A stretch of 36,584 nt of DNA from an uncultured Bacteroidia bacterium (GCA_902790405.1 CADARW010000029.1:1-36584), one strand, 5' to 3'; shown: positions 1 through 7,520, counted from the stretch's first letter. Made by a program: numbers and translations. Notes: a model not told the origin generated them from the sequence alone.

Positions 1-81
1 TCGAAAGGTTAGTAGAAGAACATGGTATACTGAGTATAGCCGGACATACGTGTGCGAAAAGCCTTGACAAATATCGAGATT
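1..81 (+). other. Possible 3' end of an upstream gene
   Basis: The window opens just before a terminator on the plus strand, so this stretch probably holds the last codons of a plus-strand gene. One frame (from base 2) stays open until TGA at 65-67, ending VCEKP just before the hairpin. A second frame (from base 3) stays open through the hairpin to TAA at 119-121, which is less likely for a real gene end. The fragment is too short to identify a product. Confidence 0.3.
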
Positions 82-117
82 ACGCAAGGGCTCTGCGGCT
101 CTTGCGTTTTTTTTTGA
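82..117 (+). terminator. Rho-independent terminator
   Basis: Arms ACGCAAG (82-88) and CTTGCGT (101-107) form a hairpin that is followed by an unbroken T run. It ends whatever transcript enters from the left edge. Confidence 0.75.
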
Positions 118-130
118 AATAAAACAAAAT

Positions 131-181
131 ATATCGTTTGCGATATAATTTTATTTTGTAATTTTGCATCGCAAACGATAT
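131..181 (+). promoter_or_regulatory. Promoter with two operator palindromes for the OhrR-like regulator
   Basis: A TTTG box at 137-140 and a TAATTTTG box at 159-166 are 18 bases apart, the Bacteroidetes promoter layout. Two palindromes, TATCG-TTTG-CGATA (132-145) and ATCG-CAAA-CGAT (168-179), sit on the upstream box and on the expected transcription start. They are also inverted copies of each other (13 of 14 bases). This arrangement suggests that the regulator encoded just downstream represses itself and the peroxidase gene. Confidence 0.7.
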
Positions 182-190
182 AATTTTTAT

Positions 191-646
191 ATGGCATACG
201 AACAGCTAAAATTGGACAATCAGCTTTGCTTCCGTCTTTACACGGCTGCACGACTGACGATGGGCGCCTACCACCCCTATCTCGACCCGCTGGGAATCAC
301 CTATCCGCAGTACCTGGTGATGCTGGTGCTCTGGGAACACGAAAAACAGACCGTAATGGACATTTCGCATCGTCTGCAGCTCGACACAAACACGGTTACA
401 CCGCTTTTGCAGCGTATGGAAAAGGCGGGACTGATAAAACGCACCAAAGGCAAGGAAGATGCTCGCCAGCGCATTGTCACGCTTACCGATAAAGGTCTTG
501 CTATGCAGGAACAGGCAAAGCATATCCCCGAATGCCTGAGCGCCGAAATTCTAAACCATATAGGTTCGATTGAGGAACTGACTAAAATTGTTCCAACTCT
601 CGACAAACTCATCGAAGGACTAAAACAAACTAATAACGAACATTGA
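191..646 (+). CDS. MarR-family regulator, OhrR-like peroxide sensor
   Basis: A winged-helix repressor of 151 residues. The N-terminal stretch LDNQLCFRLYTAAR and the following GITYPQYLVMLVLWEH match the OhrR branch of the MarR family, in which the Cys near residue 15 (here Cys13) is the organic-hydroperoxide sensor. The DNA-binding helix and wing lie at about residues 60-95 (LDTNTVTPLLQRMEKAGLI). The start at 191 is preferred over ATG 164 because the promoter box covers 159-166. In many bacteria OhrR controls an Ohr/OsmC peroxidase. Here the next gene, 42 bases downstream, is a glutathione peroxidase, so the partner seems to have been swapped. Autoregulation is inferred from the two palindromes in the promoter. 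Confidence 0.88.
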   Translation: MAYEQLKLDNQLCFRLYTAARLTMGAYHPYLDPLGITYPQYLVMLVLWEHEKQTVMDISHRLQLDTNTVTPLLQRMEKAGLIKRTKGKEDARQRIVTLTDKGLAMQEQAKHIPECLSAEILNHIGSIEELTKIVPTLDKLIEGLKQTNNEH

Positions 647-688
647 ATTTATTGACAAGTATAATACAATATTAAAAACAAATTTATA

Positions 689-1312
689 ATGACAAAAAGT
701 ATAATTAGCATAGCTGTCGGACTGTTTTTCATTCTGTCGGCGAATGCACAAAACAACAAGACTATGGCAACGATTTATGATTTTAAGGCCTTGAACAACA
801 AAGGCGCAGAGGTTGAAATGTCGCAGTACCGCGGCAAAGTTCTAATGATTGTAAACACTGCTTCGAAGTGCGGTTTCACACCTCAGTACGATGGTTTGGA
901 AGCACTTTACCAGAAGTACAAGGACCAGGGATTCGTCATTCTCGGCTTCCCTTGCGACCAGTTCAAGCATCAGGAACCGGGCAGCGACGAGGAAATTGCT
1001 GAATTCTGCCGCATAAACCACGGCGTAACATTCCCTTTGATGAAGAAAATTGATGTATTCGGCGAAAACGCCCACCCTATCTTCACCTACCTTACCAAGC
1101 AGGTTCCAACCGAGGAAGTGAAAGGTTTGAAGAACAAGGCCACAATGGCGTTGGTTGACAGTCTGAGCAAGTCGGAAGGTCGTGGCGAAGGCGATGTCCG
1201 CTGGAACTTCACCAAGTTCTTGATTTCGAAGGACGGTACGGTTATCAAGCGTTTCCCGCCAGTAGCAGAGCCAAAGGATATGGAAGCCGAGATAGAATCG
1301 ATGTTGAAATAA
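689..1312 (+). CDS. Glutathione peroxidase (thiol peroxidase type), exported
   Basis: A peroxidase of 207 residues that reduces hydrogen peroxide and organic hydroperoxides. Non-animal members of this family usually take electrons from thioredoxin. The first 20 residues (hydrophobic, ending SANA) look like a signal peptide, suggesting a periplasmic enzyme. The catalytic motif NTASKCGFTPQY carries Cys61 in place of selenocysteine. Gln91 in GFPCDQF and the Trp in WNFTKF complete the catalytic triad, and Cys89 and Cys108 are candidates for the resolving cysteine. It lies 42 bases after the OhrR-like gene without an obvious promoter of its own, so it is probably co-transcribed with it and induced by peroxide. 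The family call is firm; export and electron donor are inferred. Confidence 0.93.
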   Translation: MTKSIISIAVGLFFILSANAQNNKTMATIYDFKALNNKGAEVEMSQYRGKVLMIVNTASKCGFTPQYDGLEALYQKYKDQGFVILGFPCDQFKHQEPGSDEEIAEFCRINHGVTFPLMKKIDVFGENAHPIFTYLTKQVPTEEVKGLKNKATMALVDSLSKSEGRGEGDVRWNFTKFLISKDGTVIKRFPPVAEPKDMEAEIESMLK

Positions 1313-1324
1313 TGCAGATGGATT

Positions 1325-1510
1325 ATGGCACAAGCATGTGAAAACTGCAAATTTCGCGCCCATTACGACGCAAAACCGAATTCGGTATTAGGCCGCATCT
1401 GGCGCTGGCACATAAATTTCTGCCCGGGCTGGAAGTCATATTTCACCTCCCAGTCGCCAGAGCGTCAGGCAGAACTGAGAAAGCAGTACAACTTTGAAAA
1501 GTATCAATAA
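1325..1510 (+). CDS. Small conserved Cys-containing protein
   Basis: A protein of 61 residues starting 12 bases after the peroxidase stop, so probably the last gene of the same transcript. It has a CxxC pair (CENC) near the N-terminus and a Trp-rich middle (GRIWRWHINFCPGWKSYF) with a further Cys. Similar short proteins are, as far as I recall, common in Bacteroidetes, but I know no assigned function. The CxxC pair and the third Cys could bind metal or act in thiol chemistry, which would suit the peroxide-stress context. No signal peptide or membrane segment is seen. A terminator follows 45 bases downstream. Confidence 0.7.
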   Translation: MAQACENCKFRAHYDAKPNSVLGRIWRWHINFCPGWKSYFTSQSPERQAELRKQYNFEKYQ

Positions 1511-1554
1511 AATGATTGGCAAATAAAAGGTGTGCTGCCGATAGGAAATGTAAA

Positions 1555-1593
1555 GCACCGCAAAGAAAACTAATGACTTTGCGGTGTTTTTTT
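1555..1593 (+). terminator. Rho-independent terminator
   Basis: Perfect 10-bp arms CACCGCAAAG (1556-1565) and CTTTGCGGTG (1577-1586) are followed by a T run. It ends the OhrR/peroxidase transcript. The same stem is used at 3308-3338. Confidence 0.88.
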
Positions 1594-1684
1594 GCGCATA
1601 GTCATTTGCATTTATGTTATCGCAGAACTCCACCCGATATGTTGGCAGACCCGATTCCATCCGCCAAACGGACATACGATTATT

Positions 1685-1731
1685 CCGCAATTCGAGCAAA
1701 GGCTTGGGTTGCGGATTTTTTTTTATTTTTG
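1685..1731 (+). promoter_or_regulatory. Hairpin with T run followed by promoter box
   Basis: CCGCAA (1685-1690) pairs with TTGCGG (1709-1714), followed by a T run, just upstream of a TATTTTTG promoter box (1724-1731) for the gene at 1750. The hairpin may insulate that gene from upstream transcription. The remaining gap from 1594 shows nothing recognisable. Confidence 0.5.
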
Positions 1732-1749
1732 CCACAAATTTAACTCAAA

Positions 1750-2355
1750 ATGAAGAGATTATTATTTTTCGCAGTTGTGGTTGCAATGTTCGCCACGGGC
1801 TGCAACGGACAGAAACAAGAACAAAAGGAAATGGAGAATAAGAACAACGAATTGACAGCCTTCGATGTACAGAAAGAGTTTGAGAAGAACGGCTTTTCTT
1901 GGTTTACAGAGAATCTCATAGTTTGCAGTGGCGACACCGCCCGTAGCAACGCAATGACAATCGGTTGGGGCGGAATTGGCAACTATCTGGGACACGACCG
2001 CCCGGCAGTGACCGTCTATGTGGCGCCAGGCCGCTACACTTGGGAATTTCTGGAGAAATATCCGCGCTTTACCATTATGCAGTTCGACGACCCGAAAGTT
2101 TGGCAATATATGGGCAAGCACAGCGGTCGAGATGGCGACAAGGCCGCAGCCCTCGGTCTGCATGTCGCCTATACCGAAAACGGCACACCCTATTACGAAG
2201 AGGCTAGCATAGTCATCGAGTGCGAAACAATGTCGGTATGGCACCAAACCAAACAGGACTTCCGCAACGACACCCCAAAGAAATGGTACGATGGTTTCGA
2301 GGCTGGCATACATTCGGTGTATGTAGGTGAAGTTATCGGGGCTTGGAAACGCTAG
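1750..2355 (+). CDS. Flavin reductase-like domain lipoprotein
   Basis: A protein of 201 residues with an N-terminal lipoprotein signal. The lipobox FATGC puts the lipidated Cys at residue 18. The mature part has the FMN-binding split-barrel pattern of the flavin reductase-like family: NAMTIGWGGIGNYLGHDRP followed by AVTVYVAPGRYTWEFL. Family members bind FMN and reduce flavin or a small substrate using NAD(P)H. The substrate cannot be predicted here. Lipidation means it acts at the envelope, which is unusual for this mostly cytosolic fold but seems to occur in Bacteroidales. It is followed after 30 bases by a PhzF-like gene, probably in one transcript. Confidence 0.82.
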   Translation: MKRLLFFAVVVAMFATGCNGQKQEQKEMENKNNELTAFDVQKEFEKNGFSWFTENLIVCSGDTARSNAMTIGWGGIGNYLGHDRPAVTVYVAPGRYTWEFLEKYPRFTIMQFDDPKVWQYMGKHSGRDGDKAAALGLHVAYTENGTPYYEEASIVIECETMSVWHQTKQDFRNDTPKKWYDGFEAGIHSVYVGEVIGAWKR

Positions 2356-2385
2356 AAAAGTCCTTTCAGACAACAAAACAAACAA

Positions 2386-3225
2386 ATGAGATACTATATT
2401 GTTGACGCTTTTACCGACCAGCTTTTTGGTGGCAATCCTGCAGGTGTAGTGATGCTTGACGGGAACACTTTTCCCAACGAGGCGGTTATGCTTCAAATTG
2501 CCGCCGAACTGAGATATTCGGAGACGGCTTTCGTCAGGCGGCATTCCGACAATGAGTTCACAATACGCTACTTCACCCCGAAAGCCGAAGTTGAGCTATG
2601 TGGTCACGCCACCATTGCCACTTTCGGCATGCTGCATCAGGAAACGGGCATTTCGAGATGCTGTCTGTGCCACACGAATGCTGGAGACCTCAACATCGAG
2701 ATTGGCGACCAAGTGATGATGCAAATGGCGGCACCGCGCATTGTCGCAACCATTGGAAATACAGAAGAAATTTATCGCGCAATTGGCCTTACTGATTATA
2801 AGCCCTCACTGCCTGTACAGATTGCATACTCCGGACTGTCCGACATTATGATTCCTCTGCCAGATGTAGCGACTTTGCAAACTCTGAACCCCAATATGGA
2901 AGCCATCGCAAACATCACAAAGAAATACAATGCGGTAAGCTTTCATGTTTTTGCCTTTGGCAACGACAAGTACACGGCATTCGTGCGGGATTTCGCTCCA
3001 CTATACGGAATTCCCGAGGAGTCGGCAACAGGAACCGCGAATGCCGCACTTACCTATTACTTGCAGCAGAATGGCATAATCACCGCATCAGGCGATTATT
3101 CGTTCGCACAAGGCGAAGCAATGGGACGACCATCGGTGGTGGCAACGCGCATTACTGCCGACGGCACAATCTATGTTGGCGGAACAGCGGCAATTGTTGC
3201 CAAAGGAGAACTGAATATAAATTAA
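2386..3225 (+). CDS. PhzF-family isomerase/epimerase
   Basis: A protein of 279 residues of the PhzF family, which has two diaminopimelate-epimerase-like halves. The opening YIVDAFTDQLFGGNPAGVV and the segment AELRYSETAFV, with the Glu used as catalytic acid/base in PhzF, are typical, as are VELCGHATIAT in the first half and ESATGTANAALTYYL in the second. Length matches the family. PhzF itself isomerises a phenazine precursor, but most members outside phenazine clusters have unknown substrates and no other phenazine gene is present. It follows the flavin-reductase lipoprotein by 30 bases, so the two may share a transcript. Confidence 0.88.
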   Translation: MRYYIVDAFTDQLFGGNPAGVVMLDGNTFPNEAVMLQIAAELRYSETAFVRRHSDNEFTIRYFTPKAEVELCGHATIATFGMLHQETGISRCCLCHTNAGDLNIEIGDQVMMQMAAPRIVATIGNTEEIYRAIGLTDYKPSLPVQIAYSGLSDIMIPLPDVATLQTLNPNMEAIANITKKYNAVSFHVFAFGNDKYTAFVRDFAPLYGIPEESATGTANAALTYYLQQNGIITASGDYSFAQGEAMGRPSVVATRITADGTIYVGGTAAIVAKGELNIN

Positions 3226-3306
3226 CTCGGAAAACATCGGTGTCAATTGCCATAGAATCTACATTTTGAGAAATGAAAAAGTTGTACTGACGACAAGAAT
3301 GTAAAA

Positions 3307-3345
3307 ACACCGCAAAGCCATAAGTGTACTTTGCGGTGTTTTTTG
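3307..3345 (+). terminator. Bidirectional rho-independent terminator
   Basis: Arms CACCGCAAAG (3308-3317) and CTTTGCGGTG (3329-3338) have A residues before and T residues after, so the hairpin can serve both the PhzF-like gene and the converging C10 peptidase gene. The stem is identical to that at 1556-1586. Confidence 0.88.
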
Positions 3346-3357
3346 TGCAATATTCCT

Positions 3358-4482
3358 TTATTCTACAATAAATTTAACAGTTTCACGTGAATTTTCACCT
3401 TCTACTTGCAAGAAATACACACCTTTTTCCAAACCAGCGACAGAAATTGTTCCGCAAGAAATTCCATTTGTAACCTCCTGTCCCAATACATTGAAAATGG
3501 AATAATCGACCTGTCCGCAAGCGAGATTCTTCAGATAAAGGACGTCTGAAACAGGATTAGGATAAACTTCGAGAGGCTGTTGGTTGGATGATATAATATC
3601 CGAAGGCGTAGTCGTAGGAATTATATTCACGATGATGCCTTCAATCTTTGTCCATCCGTAACCGAAACCATTAGGATCGGGAAGGCTGTACCAATTATCC
3701 TTGTAACCGCCCCAACCAAAATTGATATGGAACTTTCCGTCCGATTCGCGATAGCCATCTACAACGACGTTGTGTCCGCTATTTCCAGCATTATTTTCTA
3801 CAGCCAGATGTGCAGGATAACCTGCTTGCAAATTGGAAATTAAGGTAGCATACATTTCATCGCTTGCTTCGCGATACAATTGGCATTCTGCAAAGCCAAA
3901 CCGCTGATAAGCAGCATAAGCCTGATCAACATAAAAGGTACCAGACCCATAATTAGGCGATGCAGTATAGATCTGTGTGCAGGCAGTACCACATGCAAAA
4001 ATCAACGCTGCTATCAACGAGTCAGAAAGTTCCTCTCCACGTTGGAAAGTTGCATCAGCAGCATCCAACATGTCATTCAACTGTGGAAACGACGGGAATT
4101 GCATAGTCTGCCAGTCGTCATCTATTCTGTAGTTGCGTCCTGCGTAGCTGTGATTATAGTCGTCGCCGTCGTTAAAACGAGCGTTATTTGTCGTCTGCAA
4201 ATAATTGAGAATCTGACCCATAGCAGTTGCAGGACATCCAGTATAACAATGGGCGTTATTCTCCAATGGATCTATCGGACAAAGCATATTGAAAGGTGCC
4301 TCCTGTGTCCATGTCGTAGTAAGCAAGCCTCCATTGCGAAGCGTCGGCTCGTCTGAATGCGGTATAACTGTAGTTTTAAGCATTGGTGCATTCTGCGACC
4401 ATCCAGTAAGAGCAAAAAACATAATCAACGAGAAAAGAACTATCGGCTTTTCCCAAAAACGCCAAGAAAATAGTGTACTCAT
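3358..4482 (-). CDS. Secreted C10-family cysteine peptidase with T9SS sorting domain
   Basis: A protein of 374 residues. A signal peptide covers about residues 12-29. The peptidase domain resembles streptopain (SpeB): the nucleophile is Cys83 in YTGCPATAMGQI, the catalytic His is His237 in GHNVVVDGY, and NFGWGG (about 254-259) shapes the active site. The last ~75 residues (YPNPVSDVLYL onward, ending VKFIVE) form a type A C-terminal sorting domain for type IX secretion, so the enzyme is likely exported and anchored at or released from the cell surface. Streptopain has a propeptide of over 100 residues; here only about 35 residues separate the signal peptide from the start of the catalytic domain. 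A TAAATTTG box (minus strand, 4527-4520) lies upstream. Confidence 0.9.
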   Translation of the reverse strand: MSTLFSWRFWEKPIVLFSLIMFFALTGWSQNAPMLKTTVIPHSDEPTLRNGGLLTTTWTQEAPFNMLCPIDPLENNAHCYTGCPATAMGQILNYLQTTNNARFNDGDDYNHSYAGRNYRIDDDWQTMQFPSFPQLNDMLDAADATFQRGEELSDSLIAALIFACGTACTQIYTASPNYGSGTFYVDQAYAAYQRFGFAECQLYREASDEMYATLISNLQAGYPAHLAVENNAGNSGHNVVVDGYRESDGKFHINFGWGGYKDNWYSLPDPNGFGYGWTKIEGIIVNIIPTTTPSDIISSNQQPLEVYPNPVSDVLYLKNLACGQVDYSIFNVLGQEVTNGISCGTISVAGLEKGVYFLQVEGENSRETVKFIVE

Positions 4483-4817
4483 TTGATAATAAATTTAATT
4501 AAACTTTATTTTACGAGTGCAAATTTACTAATTCTTAGCAATATTACAAGTATTTTTCATAAATTTTTGTCTTATAAACAATAAGTACGCATTACCGAAA
4601 AGAATTTGAACTATGGCAGAAAGTTACGAAAATAACACACTCAACAATTTTGTGGAACGAATTGCATAATATTTCCCAGACAACAATTCGCATAAATTCA
4701 TCTGCTTTGCGAAACGCAACTCACCGATTATCAATACATAAAGTTTTTTCTGAAAAGCATATAAATTTCGCAATTTTTATGTAAGTTTGCAACACTATAA
4801 ATTTAAAACACATCACG
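4483..4817. promoter_or_regulatory. Divergent AT-rich promoter region
   Basis: This gap of 335 bases separates two divergent transcripts. On the minus strand, TAAATTTG (4527-4520) serves the C10 peptidase. On the plus strand, TAAGTTTG (4782-4789) serves the small winged-helix gene at 4818. I see no ORF, hairpin or repeat worth calling in the rest. Confidence 0.55.
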
Positions 4818-4991
4818 ATGAAAGAACAAGTATTAAAGGCAATGCGCGAGGCTGGCAAGCCCGTCTCGGCTGGTGAAATCACGACGGCTCTCGGTGCCGA
4901 CCGCAAGGAAGTTGACAAGGCTTTTGCAGAACTCAAGAAAGAAGGTGCAATAGTTTCGCCAGTACGCTGCAAGTGGGAACCTGCAAAATAA
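4818..4991 (+). CDS. Small winged-helix DNA-binding protein
   Basis: An ORF of 57 residues with a promoter box about 30 bases upstream. The sequence reads as one compact winged-helix unit: helix KEQVLKAMREAG, then PVSAGEITTALG, a recognition helix ADRKEVDKAFAELKKEG, and a short wing IVSPVRCKWEP. Proteins with this plan occur, as I recall, as small transcription factors in Bacteroidetes and Clostridia. The next gene, a flavodoxin-type reductase, begins 7 bases after the stop, so the two form an operon and the small protein may regulate it, possibly through its one Cys (in VRCKW). That role is inference. Confidence 0.72.
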   Translation: MKEQVLKAMREAGKPVSAGEITTALGADRKEVDKAFAELKKEGAIVSPVRCKWEPAK

Positions 4992-4998
4992 AAGCGCT

Positions 4999-5535
4999 AT
5001 GAAAAAAGTAATCGTAATCTCAACCAGTCTCCGCCCAGGCTCCAACAGCCATGCAATGGCGGTGCAGTTTGCCGAAGGTGCAAAAGCATCTGGAAATCAA
5101 GTGGAACTTATGTCGTTGCGAGGCAAGGAAATCAAGTTCTGTGTCGGCTGTCTGTCGTGCCAGAAGACTGGTGCATGTGTATTCAAGGACGACGTTCCTG
5201 CAATTATGGACAGTGTGCTCAATGCCGATGTAGTGTGCTGGGCGACACCCATTTACTACTACGAAATGTCGGGACAGATGAAAACCCTCATCGACCGTAT
5301 GAATGCAATGTATCCCAAAGACTACCGTTTCCGCGACATCTATCTGCTTACCACCGCTGCCGAGAACGAGGAATTTGTTCCAAAGCGTGCCGAAGGCGGC
5401 CTGACGGGCTGGATTGACTGCTATGGAAAGTCTGCCCTCAAAGGACATGTTTTCTGCGGAGGCGTAGGTGCTCCGAATGAGATAGCTGGGAACGGAAAAC
5501 TGCAGGAAGCGTACGAAATGGGAAAAAGAGTGTAA
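4999..5535 (+). CDS. Flavodoxin-family NAD(P)H-dependent FMN reductase
   Basis: A protein of 178 residues with a flavodoxin-like fold. The N-terminal phosphate loop TSLRPGSNSHAMA binds FMN, and CVGCLSCQKTGACVFKDD contains the four-Cys pattern seen in iron-sulfur flavoproteins and related NAD(P)H:FMN oxidoreductases. TPIYYYEMSGQMKTLIDRM is the second flavin-contacting segment. Such enzymes reduce quinones, nitro compounds or metal ions; the substrate cannot be predicted here. It begins 7 bases after the small winged-helix gene and is probably controlled by it. No export signal is seen, so it should be cytosolic. Confidence 0.87.
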   Translation: MKKVIVISTSLRPGSNSHAMAVQFAEGAKASGNQVELMSLRGKEIKFCVGCLSCQKTGACVFKDDVPAIMDSVLNADVVCWATPIYYYEMSGQMKTLIDRMNAMYPKDYRFRDIYLLTTAAENEEFVPKRAEGGLTGWIDCYGKSALKGHVFCGGVGAPNEIAGNGKLQEAYEMGKRV

Positions 5536-5597
5536 ATTCGGAAATGCATTTTTTTCAAAAATACAAAATTCCATTTTCTGTTTCCAGCCTAATGTAC

Positions 5598-5605
5598 TAT
5601 CTTTG
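5598..5605 (+). promoter_or_regulatory. Promoter -7 box, DUF3098-uppP-truB transcript
   Basis: TATCTTTG fits the TAnnTTTG consensus and lies 37 bases before the DUF3098 start. Confidence 0.55.
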
Positions 5606-5642
5606 CAGTTTGTTTCTAATATGAATTTTTGACTTTTACGAT

Positions 5643-5915
5643 ATGGCAAAAAATGACGCTCTAAACGAAAAAACAGTTTCCGAAAGTGGAAAAACAGGAT
5701 TTGCTCTTGGCAAGAAAAACTATATTGCCCTTGCTATTGGCTTTGTAATCCTTGTAATCGGTTACGCACTTATGGTTGGTGGCGGTTCTGACGACCCGAA
5801 TGTATTCAACCCCGAAATATTCAGTTTCCGTCGCATAACACTAGCTCCGATAGTGCTGATAATCGGTTTCGCAGTAGAAATTTTTGCAATAATGTGGCGT
5901 CCCCGCACAAAATAG
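5643..5915 (+). CDS. DUF3098 small membrane protein
   Basis: A protein of 90 residues with two membrane segments (about residues 28-46 and 64-82) joined by a conserved loop GGGSDDPNVFNPEIFSFRR. This is the DUF3098 signature. The family is typical of Bacteroidetes, where it commonly sits between ftsX and uppP. Here uppP, truB and queA follow, but ftsX is absent upstream, replaced by the flavodoxin-family gene. Its function is unknown; the usual neighbourhood suggests a role near cell-envelope assembly or division. Confidence 0.85.
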   Translation: MAKNDALNEKTVSESGKTGFALGKKNYIALAIGFVILVIGYALMVGGGSDDPNVFNPEIFSFRRITLAPIVLIIGFAVEIFAIMWRPRTK

Positions 5916-5924
5916 AAATTGCAT

Positions 5925-6618
5925 ATGGATTGGTTGGAAGCATTAATACTCGGTTTGATTCAAGGTCTTACCGAATATCTACCCGTAAGTAATTTTATGG
6001 AAAGAAATAGTTTGGCTATTTAAAGGATTCTTCAAGTTCAAATGGAACGACGAGATGAAGTATGTAGTCAACATCCTAATTTCAATGATTCCAGTTGCAA
6101 TAGTAGGTTTCTTGTTCAAGGATACCGTTGAAGAAATCTTCGGCTCGGGATTGCTCATCGTTGGCATCTGCCTGCTTGTAACGGCAGCTCTGCTTGCTTT
6201 TGCTTATTTCGCAAAGCCACGTCAGAAGGAAAAAATTTCGATGCTCGACGCATTCATTATCGGTATTGCGCAGGCTGTGGCTGTTTTGCCAGGACTTTCG
6301 CGCTCGGGAAGCACAATAGCAACAGGACTTCTGCTGGGCAACAAGAAGGAAAAACTTGCACAGTTCTCATTCCTTATGGTAATTCCGCCAATTCTTGGCG
6401 AAGCTTTGCTAGATGTCCTGAAAATGGCCAAGGGCAGTGCCGACGCCGCAATGAATTCGATAGGATTTTTACCACTGGCAATAGGATTCATCACCGCTTT
6501 TGTGGTTGGTTGTCTCGCTTGCAAGTGGATGATTAACATAGTGAAGAAGGGCAAGCTGATATGGTTCGCAATATATTGTGCTATCGTAGGTCTTGTCTCC
6601 ATATTTTTCCTTAGCTAA
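5925..6618 (+). pseudogene. uppP: Undecaprenyl-diphosphatase with internal deletion and frameshift
   Basis: UppP (BacA) regenerates the lipid carrier of peptidoglycan and O-antigen synthesis at the inner membrane. The gene starts normally at 5925 with [14 protein letters not shown], which carries the (E/Q)xxxE motif. It then jumps at about 5988-5991 into sequence that normally follows some 30-35 codons later ([11 protein letters not shown]-like, read in another frame). The first frame stops at 6021-6023. The second frame runs from about 5989, with a possible restart at ATG 6055, to 6618 and contains the PGLSRSGST motif and the C-terminal membrane segments. The SSGH segment with the catalytic His is missing. 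A typical family member has about 260-270 residues. Either the gene is broken or this is an assembly collapse. The stop overlaps the truB start (TAATG). Confidence 0.82.
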
Positions 6619-7337
6619 TGGAATATTTCTCGTTCGACAGACTGCCGGATTTTGAAACAGGCGAAGTCATAATCTTCGACAAGCCATACTCGTGGACATC
6701 GTTCGACGTGGTAAACAAGGTGCGCAAGAAAATCAGCGAATACACAGGCATACGCAAGTTCAAGGTTGGTCACGCCGGAACACTCGACCCGCTTGCTACC
6801 GGACTGCTTATCCTTTGTACTGGCAAGAAAACCAAACTGATAGAGGAATTGCAAGGCGGCACCAAGGTTTACGAAGCCGAATTTTGCCTAGGTGCCACTA
6901 CCCCGTCGTTCGACCTTGAAACAAAAATCGACAAGACCTTCGACATTTCTGGCATTACCGAACAGCAGGTGCGCGATGCTCTTGCAAATCTTTGCGGCGA
7001 ACGCGAACAGATGCCACCGGTGTATTCGGCTGTCCAAGTAAACGGAAAACGCGCCTACGAATTTGCCCGCAAAGGTCGCACCGTAGAGTTAAAGCATAAG
7101 AAAATCACAGTTTACGACATTACTGTCAATAGCATCGAACTTCCACTCGTAAATGTCACAATCACGTGTAGCAAAGGCACATACATCCGTTCGTTGGCCG
7201 ATGAGTTTGGCAGAAGTCTCGGCAATGGAGCCTACCTTAAATCACTCCGCAGGACACGCAGCGGCGAAGCCGACATCAGCAAGGCAGTGAAACTGGAAGA
7301 ATTTGTGGAATATATGGGGAGGATAATGAACAATTAG
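6618..7337 (+). CDS. truB: tRNA pseudouridine synthase B
   Basis: A protein of 239 residues that converts U55 of tRNA to pseudouridine in the T loop. The catalytic Asp is Asp57 in VGHAGTLDPLATGLL. QMPPVYSAVQVNGKRAYEFAR and CSKGTYIRSLADEFG are further TruB signatures. The length fits the short form without an extended PUA tail. Its ATG overlaps the uppP stop by one base, so it is translated from the DUF3098-uppP transcript. A strong hairpin terminator follows at 7371-7411. Confidence 0.96.
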   Translation: MEYFSFDRLPDFETGEVIIFDKPYSWTSFDVVNKVRKKISEYTGIRKFKVGHAGTLDPLATGLLILCTGKKTKLIEELQGGTKVYEAEFCLGATTPSFDLETKIDKTFDISGITEQQVRDALANLCGEREQMPPVYSAVQVNGKRAYEFARKGRTVELKHKKITVYDITVNSIELPLVNVTITCSKGTYIRSLADEFGRSLGNGAYLKSLRRTRSGEADISKAVKLEEFVEYMGRIMNN

Positions 7338-7370
7338 CTTCGCTGAGCTAAAGGTTGATAATGGACGATT

Positions 7371-7411
7371 AAAAATGTAGCGTCACAATGTATTGTGGCG
7401 CTACATTTTTT
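7371..7411 (+). terminator. Terminator built on the 28-nt hairpin repeat
   Basis: A near-perfect stem of about 18 bp (7372-7389 with 7391-7409, one G-T pair) is followed by T residues. The core, 7377-7404, starts with GTAGC, ends with GCTAC and belongs to a repeat family also seen at 14328 and 33148. Confidence 0.85.
7377..7404. repeat. 28-nt hairpin repeat, copy 1
   Basis: A palindromic unit of exactly 28 bases that starts with GTAGCG and ends with GCTAC. See also 14328-14355 and 33148-33175. Confidence 0.6.
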
Positions 7412-7439
7412 TACTATTGTATTTCCGAAATTAAATTTG

Positions 7440-7447
7440 TACTTTTG
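7440..7447 (+). promoter_or_regulatory. Promoter -7 box for queA
   Basis: TACTTTTG matches TAnnTTTG, 73 bases before the queA start, after the truB terminator. Confidence 0.5.
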
Positions 7448-7520
7448 CAGTTCCGAATTTATAATGGGTAAATAGTGGACTTTTTAAAAGTAATATATTG
7501 ATTTATAACAATTTATACAG

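Noticed and set aside
2386-3225. Phenazine biosynthesis cluster
   Set aside because: Only a PhzF-like isomerase is present; no other phz genes are near, and most PhzF-like proteins are not involved in phenazines.
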